A stretch of 10,206 nucleotides of DNA, taken from assembly GCA_005800405.1 (NCBI GenBank), contig SYFN01000201.1, forward strand, positions 1 through 10,206, given 5' to 3'. Every line of letters starts with the position of its first letter. Position 1 is the first letter of the stretch. Source of the stretch: Burkholderiales bacterium (lineage in GTDB: Bacteria > Pseudomonadota > Gammaproteobacteria > Burkholderiales > Burkholderiaceae_D). A program made the translations under genes and the position numbers. The notes below the pieces were generated by a model. The model did not search any database and was not told the origin of the DNA. It saw only the letters and a list, made by a program, of their open reading frames with translations. This document shows positions 1-5,315 of the stretch, in pieces.

Positions 1-41
1 ATCTGATAACGTTCGGCTTGGCTGAGGTGTGTATAGGTCAT
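1..41 (-). mobile_element. IS30-family transposase, N-terminal fragment at the window edge
   Basis: Reading the minus strand from an ATG at 41-39 gives MTYTHLSQAERYQI and then the window ends. This is the characteristic opening of IS30-family transposases (a Y-x-H-L-(T/S)-x-x-E-R-Y-x-I block that begins the N-terminal helix-turn-helix). Only 13 full codons are visible, so neither the DDE catalytic domain nor the far inverted repeat can be checked. The near end of the element should lie somewhere between about 60 and 130, but I cannot fix it without the other end. A TTG at 56-54 is in frame upstream; the ATG is preferred because it matches the family start. The element sits just downstream of the ankyrin gene. 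Confidence 0.75.
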
Positions 42-94
42 GTGCTTCTTCGACTGGCTGGTCAAAAGGCTTTGATACTAATGCACCTCAGCCA
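19..94. repeat. 11-base inverted repeat flanking the transposase start
   Basis: TGGCTGAGGTG at 19-29 is perfectly complementary to CACCTCAGCCA at 84-94, with a 54-base spacer that contains the transposase start codon (39-41). The left arm lies inside transposase codons 5 to 8 and the right arm in its leader. In a transcript entering from outside the element, the arms could pair and hide the translation start, a control known in other insertion sequences. The right arm may also overlap the element's terminal repeat. Function is inferred only. Confidence 0.4.
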
Positions 95-132
95 TCCAAC
101 CCATTAATCAAAGTTGCACTTCGTCCTTGAAT

Positions 133-921
133 TCACCTAATGTAATTTAACTCTCTTGAGAACAATTCATATGGATCGAAATAACCGAGATAGTGCTTAA
201 TAATTTTTGGTATCAGAAGTTTTATTACTTCTATTCTCGAATGAACAGTGGCCAAATATAGCGGGCTATCGCCATTATTATTTTGCAATTGAAAGTCTGC
301 CTTGGCATTGAGCAGCAGCTGGACAACTGTGGCGCGATCATTAAGAGCTGCGGCTATCAAGGGTGTGTTTCCTCGATCGTTCGCCTGATCAGCTTTTCCA
401 TTTTCAGTGATCAATATTCTTGCCACTTCGGCGTGGCCGTTTTTAACTGCAAAAATAAGCGGGGTATTTCCTTCCCTATTTGTCTGATCAATCTCTGCGC
501 GCAGGCCGATCAGCAGTTTGACCATTTCGACATCGCCAATCATCGCCATACTCATCAATGAGGTTAAACCTTGTTGATCTGCATGATTAATATTTGCTCC
601 CGCGCGGATCAGCAGTTTTGCTGCTGGTGTGTTGCTCATTTCGACCGCGAATCTCAGAGGGGTCCATCCGTCTTTGTTTTCCTGGTTGATAGAGGCGCCC
701 TTTAGAATCATAGTTTCCGCAAGTGACAGATATCCCCGAGTAATGGCCAGTGTTATTGCCGTGTTGCCAGATTTGTCTTGGTAATCCAGTGATGCGTTGC
801 CCAAAACCAGTATGTCAGCAATGTCAGGATGGCCGTTACTTATGGCGCGAAGCAGAGGGGATAAACCTTGCTGGTCTGCTTTGACAGCAAGATCAGGCTG
901 TTTTGTGATCGGTGCTTTCAC
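133..921 (-). CDS. Ankyrin-repeat protein, 3' open part (262 codons from GTG at 921)
   Basis: This stretch encodes about seven consecutive 33-residue ankyrin repeats, with the typical (D/N)-x-x-G-x-(T/S)-(P/A/S)-L helix starts and the loop pattern A-x-(I/L/D)-(D/N/F) between units: for example NKDGWTPLRFAV, NREGNTPLIFAV and NDRGNTPLIAAA. Ankyrin arrays are protein-protein interaction scaffolds; no enzymatic domain is fused here. The C-terminus ends in a hydrophobic/aromatic tail of about 20 residues after the last repeat. The GTG at 921-919 is only the first conventional start in this frame after the nonsense codon: the repeat pattern plainly continues upstream of it (an HLQSAIQSGNLEEV helix pair), and no well-spaced ribosome binding site precedes it. 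It is probably not the original start. Predicted cytoplasmic, since the visible part has no signal peptide. Confidence 0.8.
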   Translation of the reverse strand: MKAPITKQPDLAVKADQQGLSPLLRAISNGHPDIADILVLGNASLDYQDKSGNTAITLAITRGYLSLAETMILKGASINQENKDGWTPLRFAVEMSNTPAAKLLIRAGANINHADQQGLTSLMSMAMIGDVEMVKLLIGLRAEIDQTNREGNTPLIFAVKNGHAEVARILITENGKADQANDRGNTPLIAAALNDRATVVQLLLNAKADFQLQNNNGDSPLYLATVHSRIEVIKLLIPKIIKHYLGYFDPYELFSRELNYIR

Positions 922-1320
922 TTCCTCGAGATTTCCGGATTGAATTGCCGACTGTAGATGATGACATTGCGTTGCAAGTGATTCCCCGGAGATTTGATTT
1001 GTGCTGGAATCAATATCGCGGGGGAGTTTATTGTCAGGATGATTAGGCGTTCTGCCATTTTTGGGGACAGATCCTGCATTCTTCGCTTTCTTGCCAAAGT
1101 GTTCGCTTTCACTATCGCTGTCGCTGTCGAGAAATAATTCAATGCCATTTCTAAAGCGTCATCCATCAAGTTGCGTGATGATTTCCCCTTTTTCTCTGGA
1201 GTTCATGCGCGGTCGATTCTTGGGCGTGGTGGCGCTGGTTCCTGTGGTTTCGGGAGGTGCGATATTGTTTTGCAGGGGTGTTTGGTTCGTGCCCGGGTTG
1301 GTGGTTAAATTGTGTTGCAT
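133..1320 (-). pseudogene. Full ankyrin-repeat locus, interrupted by an in-frame TGA at codon 54
   Basis: The probable original start is the ATG at 1320-1318, preceded by AGGAGG about five bases upstream. It reads MQHNLTTNPGTNQTPL and continues as a Pro/Thr/Asn-rich, low-complexity segment for 53 codons to a TGA at 1161-1159. The same frame is then open for the next 342 codons: an acidic Ser/Asp stretch (DSDSDSESE, about residues 64-72), a linker, then ankyrin repeats from about residue 122 to near the end at 395. Between the TGA and the GTG at 921 the frame contains no ATG, GTG or TTG, so the downstream part has no natural start close to the break. A single CGA-to-TGA change would restore one 395-residue protein. 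Alternatives are a sequencing error, or two genes with reinitiation. Base composition is AT-richer than the genes to the right, consistent with an acquired or decaying segment beside an IS. Confidence 0.65.
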
Positions 1321-1321
1321 G

Positions 1322-1331
1322 GATTCCTCCT
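1322..1331 (-). promoter_or_regulatory. Ribosome binding site for the ankyrin gene
   Basis: The minus strand carries TAGGAGGAAT ending a few bases before the ATG at 1320. This near-perfect Shine-Dalgarno sequence decides the start of the ankyrin locus in favour of 1320 rather than the unsupported GTG at 921. Confidence 0.75.
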
Positions 1332-1437
1332 AAAAGCCTTTAATAATTATCACGTCGTCAGCCGCCTGCTTCCCGGGACGGGGCAGGGGGACGGGCTAAT
1401 TAACAGGGATTTAGTGCAATGGCTTGAAAATGGTTCG

Positions 1438-1458
1438 AATAATTCGCGCTGAATTATT
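1438..1458. promoter_or_regulatory. Inverted repeat, 8-base arms, upstream of the ankyrin gene
   Basis: AATAATTC (1438-1445) and GAATTATT (1451-1458) are perfect inverse complements around GCGCT. The site is about 120 bases upstream of the ankyrin start in an AT-rich stretch where a promoter would be expected. It could be an operator or a hairpin in the leader RNA; no regulator is identifiable. Confidence 0.35.
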
Positions 1459-1469
1459 AAAATTTGGTA

Positions 1470-1488
1470 CAGCAATGTGACATTGCTG
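1470..1488. promoter_or_regulatory. 19-base perfect palindrome, candidate operator
   Basis: CAGCAATGTGACATTGCTG consists of two perfect 9-base arms around one central base. It lies 11 bases from the other inverted repeat, upstream of the ankyrin gene and downstream of the methyltransferase gene. The odd length and nine-base half-sites are typical of a dimeric repressor site rather than an RNA hairpin, because the loop would be a single base. No cognate regulator is visible in the window. Confidence 0.45.
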
Positions 1489-1504
1489 GGTGGCTTGAGA
1501 TGGT

Positions 1505-1541
1505 GGTGAAGGCTCCGGGATGCAGACCCGAACCCTTCACC
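1505..1541 (-). terminator. Hairpin downstream of the methyltransferase gene, possible operon terminator
   Basis: GGTGAAGG (1505-1512) pairs with CCTTCACC (1534-1541), and inside it CGGG (1516-1519) pairs with CCCG (1527-1530). The structure begins 25 bases after the methyltransferase stop codon, where the sulfur operon should end. No T run follows on the minus strand, so it is either a factor-dependent terminator or a 3' stabilising hairpin. Confidence 0.4.
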
Positions 1542-1566
1542 TGATGTGGGGGGGTTGTTGGCAGTT

Positions 1567-2208
1567 TCAGCCGAACGGTTTGCGGGCCACGAGACCCACC
1601 AGTGCAGACTGGCCGCTGTGCTGCATGCCTTCTCGAAGCACAGCTTCATAAGCCTGCAGCTCAAGAATGTTCATATCGCCAAAGATATCGCGCAGAAGTT
1701 CCTCGGTATAAAGATGATCGAGGTTCGGCGGTCCGCCTGTTTTGTAATCGAGTTGTTTGGGCGTATAACCCTGCAGCAGGATGACGCCATCCGATTTCAG
1801 CGCCGATTTCATGCGATTGAACAGCGTGGCACGTGTGTCTGGATCGGCAAACTGAATAAAGATCGCGACCACCGCATCGTACTCGCCGACCTTCCAGTCG
1901 AAGTTGTCGACGTCACGCACCTGATAATTCACTTGCACGTTTGCTTGCTGCGCCAGCCTGGTTGCTTTGCTTACACCGACCGGGGAAATATCAAAGGCAT
2001 CCACCTGCATCCCTTGCTGTGCCAGCCAGACACTGTTGCGACCCTCGCCATCCGCCACGGCCAGCACACGACCGCCCGCGGGGAGCAGGTCGCGATGCTG
2101 TGCCAGCCATACATTTGGCGCGGTGCCGAAGATGTAGTCGTCGGTCGAGAAACGCGCATCCCAGGTCTGGGCAGGATTGGCGAAACCTTTCGAGCGTCGC
2201 TTAGGCAT
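1567..2208 (-). CDS. Class I SAM-dependent methyltransferase, TehB-like
   Basis: Predicted 213-residue cytoplasmic methyltransferase. A Rossmann motif I variant, VLAVADGEGRNS, lies at about residues 48-59 (the TehB-type G-E-G-R-N signature), with motif II VDAFDIS at 69-75, an acidic residue in the RDVDNFDW segment at 98-105 expected to contact adenine, and the motif IV-like YDAVVAIFIQF at 110-120. A post-motif segment, LLQGYTP...GGPPNLDHLYT, is shared with small-molecule thiol or metalloid methyltransferase relatives. I chose the ATG at 2208 because the Rossmann family start (short leader, then WDARFST) begins there; an in-frame GTG-type extension to 2289 would run through the preceding gene. 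The start overlaps the end of the DUF2892 gene by eight bases, so translation is probably coupled. Placement at the end of a sulfide-responsive operon suggests a thiol, sulfide or chalcogen acceptor, which is inference. Confidence 0.85.
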   Translation of the reverse strand: MPKRRSKGFANPAQTWDARFSTDDYIFGTAPNVWLAQHRDLLPAGGRVLAVADGEGRNSVWLAQQGMQVDAFDISPVGVSKATRLAQQANVQVNYQVRDVDNFDWKVGEYDAVVAIFIQFADPDTRATLFNRMKSALKSDGVILLQGYTPKQLDYKTGGPPNLDHLYTEELLRDIFGDMNILELQAYEAVLREGMQHSGQSALVGLVARKPFG

Positions 2209-2407
2209 GATCGCTCGAGGATTCCATCGGACAGCTGCGCAGTCCGAGCACGGTATAGGCAGGGCAGAACCGAAGCGCTCCCGTGGCAATAGGCAAGAGG
2301 CCTATCCAGCCCCAGGCTCCAATAACGTTCAGCAGTGACAGCAGGATAAGCAAGCTGCCAGCAAAGATGCGGAGTGCACGATCAGTCGATCCAACGTTGG
2401 CATTCAT
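2201..2407 (-). CDS. DUF2892 (YgaP-type transmembrane domain) small membrane protein
   Basis: 68 residues, matching the usual length of stand-alone DUF2892 proteins. The N-terminal NVGSTDRALRIFAG is the hallmark, followed by two membrane segments (about residues 12-31 and 33-47) and a conserved cysteine-proline turn, FCPAYTVLGL (C48), with a second cysteine at C59. In YgaP the same domain anchors a rhodanese; stand-alone forms are common in sulfur and persulfide gene clusters, but their biochemical role is not established. The start at 2407 is supported by GAGGAG about six bases upstream. It follows the YeeE-type gene by 42 bases and overlaps the methyltransferase start, so it is part of the same transcript. 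Confidence 0.85.
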   Translation of the reverse strand: MNANVGSTDRALRIFAGSLLILLSLLNVIGAWGWIGLLPIATGALRFCPAYTVLGLRSCPMESSSDHA

Positions 2408-2449
2408 GAGATTCTCCTCAGGTGAGTGGACAACAGGTTAACAAGAAGT

Positions 2450-2901
2450 TTACGGTGCGCTGACGCTGCGGGGTTGGTAAATAAATCGGTCGGCCAGCTC
2501 GTACAAGGCCATCCCCGCCACCATCGCAAACACAAAGATAACCGCTTTTGGATTTCCCGTGCCAAGTGAGGTGATGGCAGGGCCTGGGCAGAAGCCGGCC
2601 ATGCCCCAGCCGGCACCAAACAGCAGACTGCCAATGATCAGACGCCGGTCGATGTCATTTTTCGTGGGCAGGTGCATCGCGCCGCCAATGAAATTCGTGG
2701 TGCGCTTGCTGGCGAAACGAAAAGCGACCAAGCCCACCAGAATCGCGCCGCCCATCACAAAAGCCAGCGACGGATCCCAGTGACCGGCGATATCCAGAAA
2801 GCCAATCACTTTCGATGGATCGGTCATCCTGGCAAAGATCAATCCGATGCCAAAGATGAGGCCAACGATGAAGGAGGATAGGGTATCGATATGTTTTTCA
2901 T
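2450..2901 (-). CDS. YeeE/YedE family (DUF6691) sulfur transport protein, N-terminus out of frame by one base
   Basis: Second half of the split YeeE/YedE (TsuA/PmpB-like) transporter, an inner-membrane channel family for thiosulfate or other reduced sulfur. Family marks are MTDPSKVIGFLDIAG near the first helix and GAGWGMAGFCPGPAI with its conserved cysteine, plus about four hydrophobic helices. The conventional start in this frame would be a TTG at 2842, but that cuts off the first helix. The frame is open further upstream and encodes the expected helix FIVGLIFGIGLIFA, yet it holds no start codon. An ATG at 2901 with a GA-rich Shine-Dalgarno lies one frame off; adding one A to the five-A run at 2898-2894 gives MKKHIDTLSSFIVGL and a normal 150-residue protein. 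Hence the coordinates given span the apparent frameshift. The ATG is 11 bases after the partner gene's stop. Confidence 0.8.
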
Positions 2902-2912
2902 ATGAGACTCTC

Positions 2913-3344
2913 TCAGGTCAAAAGATGACGCATCACGAACACGATCGCCATGCCGGCGCCCATGAAGGCCAGCGTGGCCACCAGCGAACGCGGCGACAGT
3001 CGCGACAAACACCAAACGCCATGACCGCTGGTACAGCCTGCGCCGTAGCGCGTACCGATGCCGACCAGGAGTCCCGCGATCACCAGCACCTCCGTATTGG
3101 CTTCGATCGTTGCCGTGAGTGGGCCGGTCAGCGCAAAAATCGCCGCGGGCGCAGCAACTAAGCCCAGCAGAAAAGCGACCCGCCAGGGCATGTCGCCCGG
3201 TCTGCGCCTGAGCAAGCCGCCAAGGATGCCGCTGATGCCTGCGATGCGGCCGTTGGCCAAAATAAACAACGCAGAAGAGATACCGATCAGCACGCCGCCC
3301 AGTAGCGACATACCCGGTGTGAAATGTATCCAGTCAATTGTCAT
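2913..3344 (-). CDS. YeeE/YedE family sulfur transport protein (N-terminal half, PmpA-like)
   Basis: 143-residue inner-membrane protein with four to five hydrophobic helices. Family marks: an early GGVLIGISSALFILANGRIAGISGI (about residues 16-40) and RYGAGCTSGHGV (99-110), whose cysteine (C104) lies in the conserved pore motif of YeeE/YedE proteins. In this family a second cysteine usually follows as GVCG; here the order is GVWC (C112), an unusual local variant. It works with the adjacent DUF6691 protein as the two halves of one transporter for reduced sulfur. Its ATG overlaps the regulator's stop codon (ATGA), a four-base coupling, so the two are co-translated under the regulator's own control. 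Confidence 0.87.
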   Translation of the reverse strand: MTIDWIHFTPGMSLLGGVLIGISSALFILANGRIAGISGILGGLLRRRPGDMPWRVAFLLGLVAAPAAIFALTGPLTATIEANTEVLVIAGLLVGIGTRYGAGCTSGHGVWCLSRLSPRSLVATLAFMGAGMAIVFVMRHLLT

Positions 3345-3673
3345 GCAGAGTCTCCTTCAGGTGGGGCGCAGTATTGCTGATAGAGCACCGCGAGTACCGC
3401 GAGTACGGTGTCACTGGTGATGCGATAAAAAATCTGTTTCCCTTCGCGCCGTGTTTCCACCAGTGATTCGTCGCGCAGCACCGCCAGCTGCTGGGACAGG
3501 GTGGGTTGCTGTATGTCCAGTAACGTTTCGAGCTCACCCACGCGGCGCTCGCCCTGCGCGAGCTGACAGAGCAGCATCAGACGGTCGGGATTGGACATCA
3601 CTCGCATCAGCGAACAGGCCTGGTCGGCGGCAGTTCGCATCGCGGGCAGATCGAAGTCAGTGGTCAGGGCCAT
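3341..3673 (-). CDS. ArsR-family persulfide/sulfide-responsive repressor (BigR/SqrR-like)
   Basis: 110-residue winged helix-turn-helix repressor. The DNA-binding region spans about residues 45-84 (VGELETLLDIQQPTLSQQL recognition helix, then the EGKQIFYRI wing). Two cysteines, C36 in the LLCQLAQGE segment and C102 in LYQQYC near the C-terminus, match the sensing pair of BigR and SqrR; the separation of 66 residues equals that of C41/C107 in SqrR. In that family persulfides link the two cysteines and release DNA, switching on sulfide detoxification and transport genes. A further cysteine, C20, is present. First gene of the minus-strand sulfur operon, so autoregulation is likely. The start at 3673 gives the family's normal length. 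Confidence 0.9.
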   Translation of the reverse strand: MALTTDFDLPAMRTAADQACSLMRVMSNPDRLMLLCQLAQGERRVGELETLLDIQQPTLSQQLAVLRDESLVETRREGKQIFYRITSDTVLAVLAVLYQQYCAPPEGDSA

Positions 3674-3720
3674 GGCACAGGTTGTTGAGGGGAAAGAACC
3701 TTAACAATATACATGAAAAC

Positions 3721-3745
3721 AAACTATAAAAAAATAAACTATAAA
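3721..3745. promoter_or_regulatory. Direct repeat of AAACTATAAA, candidate regulator site and promoter
   Basis: AAACTATAAA occurs at 3721-3730 and again at 3736-3745, 15 bases apart in register, 48 bases upstream of the ArsR-type gene. Read on the minus strand each copy contains TATAGT, a fair -10 element for the sulfur operon. A repressor bound here would block that promoter. I do not see a classical -35 box at the right distance, so the exact promoter is uncertain. Confidence 0.45.
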
Positions 3746-3865
3746 TGCAGTAAGTGATTGCCATGGGGACGGCCTGAAACAAGGCGATGTCGGCGCCGCG
3801 AGACCATTCTCGGGACCCCGTTCGATTGAATGGCCGATATTCCCAGCATGATTTCTTTTATTGAA

Positions 3866-3883
3866 TGTTTGCCTAGACAAACA
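3866..3883. promoter_or_regulatory. 18-base near-perfect palindrome upstream of formamidase
   Basis: TGTTTGCCTAGACAAACA has eight of nine symmetric pairs complementary (only the C/A pair flanking the central CTAG fails). It lies about 45 bases upstream of the TATAAT at 3928, a usual position for an activator site. No regulator gene for it is in the window. Confidence 0.35.
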
Positions 3884-4000
3884 GATCGATATCCGGAAGA
3901 ATGAGGGAGCACCGGACGCTCGATTTTTATAATTCCCGGTAAAAACGTAGTCTCGGTAGTACAAAAACTTATAACCTTCCCTTTGAAACGGAGAGTAGCG

Positions 4001-5254
4001 ATGCGTTTAATGCCAGCACTGCTTGTCGCCATGGCGGCGGCCGGCATCGGTCAGTTCGCGTTTGCGGACACGGCGGATGTCAAGACACAGACGATTGTCG
4101 AAGTCAAAAAGAAGGGCGCTCATTGTGAGCAAGACCCGAACTGTTTCAACCGCTACCACCCGGCCATCAAGCCAGTTGCACGTGCAAAGCCAGGCGATCT
4201 GATCGTCGTGCACACGCGTGATGCGCTGGATTCGAACCTGAACATTAATTCGAAGCCAAAAGACGTCACCGCGATCGACGTTAACCTGATCCACCCGATG
4301 ACCGGTCCGATCTACATCGAAGGTGCAAAGCGCGGCGATGTGCTGGCAGTCAAACTGATTGACATCAACCCGAATGAATATGGTTACACCACCATCATTC
4401 CAGGTTTCGGTTTTCTGCCGGACTTGTACGCCGAGCCCTTCGTCGCGAACTGGAAGTTGAATCGTTACGAGGCAGTGTCTGAGCAAGTGCCCGGCGTGCG
4501 CATTCCTATGAATGGTTTCATGGGTTCGGTTGGCGTGATGCCAGGCGAAGCTGAAGTGGACCAGTGGCTTGCTCGCGAAACTCAGTTGGGTAAAGCGGGT
4601 GGTGTCGCACTGCCGCCTGAGCCAACCAATGCGCGTCCTGCTGATGTCTGCGGACCGAACGGTAGCCACAAGGACAAGTGCCTGCGTACCATTCCACCGC
4701 GTGAAAACGGCGGCAACATGGACGTCAAGCAAATGGTCGAAGGCACCACGCTGCTGCTGCCATGCTTCGTTGACGGTTGCGGCTTCTTCATCGGCGACGT
4801 GCACTTCGCACAGGGCGATGGCGAAGTGGCCGGCACGGCGATTGAAATGGGTGCTGTTGTGACGGTTCAGACCGAAATCCGCAAAGGCATGGCCTCGGTA
4901 GTCAAGCAGCCGCATTTCGAAGGCGGCTCGCAACTCAAGAAGCTCGAGCCAGACAGCTTCCACGCTACCGTGGGCTATCCGCTGAAGAAAGCGGGCGAAG
5001 TGCCACCGCAGTGGACCTATCTGGACAGCGAAAAAATCAAGCCGCTGACCAACCTGTCCAACGATGTCACACTCGCCGCACGGAACTCGCTGATCCAGAT
5101 GCTCGACTGGCTGCAAGCCACCAAAGGTCTGACCAAAGAGCAGGCATTTGTTGTCACCAGCGTCGCCTGTGATCTGCGTATCAGCAACGTGGTTGACGTG
5201 CCTAACTACGCTGTGACGACGATCTGCCCGATGGAAATCTTCGGTAAGAAGTAA
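4001..5254 (+). CDS. fmdA: Exported formamidase/acetamidase (FmdA/AmdA family)
   Basis: 417-residue amidase predicted to hydrolyse formamide or a related short amide to the acid and ammonia. The family signature runs through the chain: NRYHPAIKPVARAKPGD (50-66), HPMTGPIYIEGAKRGD (98-113), GFMGSVGVMPG (172-182), RENGGNMDVKQ (234-244), GDVHFAQGDGEVAGTAIE (265-282) and DLRISNVVDVPN (391-402). Histidines and acidic residues in the HPMTGP and GDVHFAQGDGE blocks are the likely metal-site ligands. Unlike the cytoplasmic family members it starts with a clear signal peptide (MRLMPALLVAMAAAGIGQFAFA, cleavage near 22/23), so it should act in the periplasm or outside. Eight cysteines fall in four close pairs (C42/C48, C217/C227, C255/C260, C390/C409), which would suit disulfides. 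The ATG at 4001 is preferred over a TTG at 3983 because GGAG precedes it at good spacing. Own transcription unit, closed by a terminator. Confidence 0.9.
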   Translation: MRLMPALLVAMAAAGIGQFAFADTADVKTQTIVEVKKKGAHCEQDPNCFNRYHPAIKPVARAKPGDLIVVHTRDALDSNLNINSKPKDVTAIDVNLIHPMTGPIYIEGAKRGDVLAVKLIDINPNEYGYTTIIPGFGFLPDLYAEPFVANWKLNRYEAVSEQVPGVRIPMNGFMGSVGVMPGEAEVDQWLARETQLGKAGGVALPPEPTNARPADVCGPNGSHKDKCLRTIPPRENGGNMDVKQMVEGTTLLLPCFVDGCGFFIGDVHFAQGDGEVAGTAIEMGAVVTVQTEIRKGMASVVKQPHFEGGSQLKKLEPDSFHATVGYPLKKAGEVPPQWTYLDSEKIKPLTNLSNDVTLAARNSLIQMLDWLQATKGLTKEQAFVVTSVACDLRISNVVDVPNYAVTTICPMEIFGKK

Positions 5255-5272
5255 TTTCTGTGGTAACGAAGT

Positions 5273-5305
5273 AAAAAGAGCGAGGATTTTCCTCGCTCTT
5301 TTTTT
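5273..5305 (+). terminator. Strong rho-independent terminator after formamidase
   Basis: A 13-base perfect stem (5273-5285 with 5291-5303; core AGAGCGAGG/CCTCGCTCT), a five-base ATTTT loop and a T run to 5305. Because the arms begin with A and end with T it could act in both directions. It ends only 10 bases before the next gene's start codon. Confidence 0.93.
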
Positions 5306-5315
5306 GGAATGAACC

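Larger units (their letters stand above)
3674..4000. other. Divergent intergenic region between the ArsR-type gene and formamidase
   Basis: No credible gene is present. The left part is AT-rich and holds the AAACTATAAA direct repeat. The middle is GC-richer with no motif I can name. Further right are an 18-base palindrome and, at 3928-3933, a perfect TATAAT facing formamidase but without a recognisable -35, suggesting an activator-dependent promoter if it is used. A second weaker candidate, TATAAC, lies at 3970-3975. Confidence 0.5.

Noticed and set aside
11..100. Possible integron attC site (RYYYAAC-like ATCCAAC near 94-100 and GTTCGG near 11-16)
   Set aside because: The order of the GTT and AAC ends is reversed relative to attC and the left box does not fit GTTRRRY; the IS30 transposase explains the region better.
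918..1169. 83-codon minus-strand frame starting with TTG at 1169
   Set aside because: It overlaps the ankyrin locus in another frame; the other frame carries the acidic repeat and the upstream ankyrin helix, so this one is probably non-coding. Its first codons could only matter if two frameshifts flank the TGA.
1505..1541. T-arm-like sequence GGGTTCGGGTC with a nearby CACCACC on the minus strand, possible tRNA or tmRNA end
   Set aside because: No acceptor stem, D-arm or anticodon arm can be formed; the symmetry is that of a simple hairpin.
1546..2292. 248-codon plus-strand reading frame opposite the methyltransferase
   Set aside because: The minus strand encodes a well-formed methyltransferase with family motifs; the opposite frame has none and no ribosome binding site.
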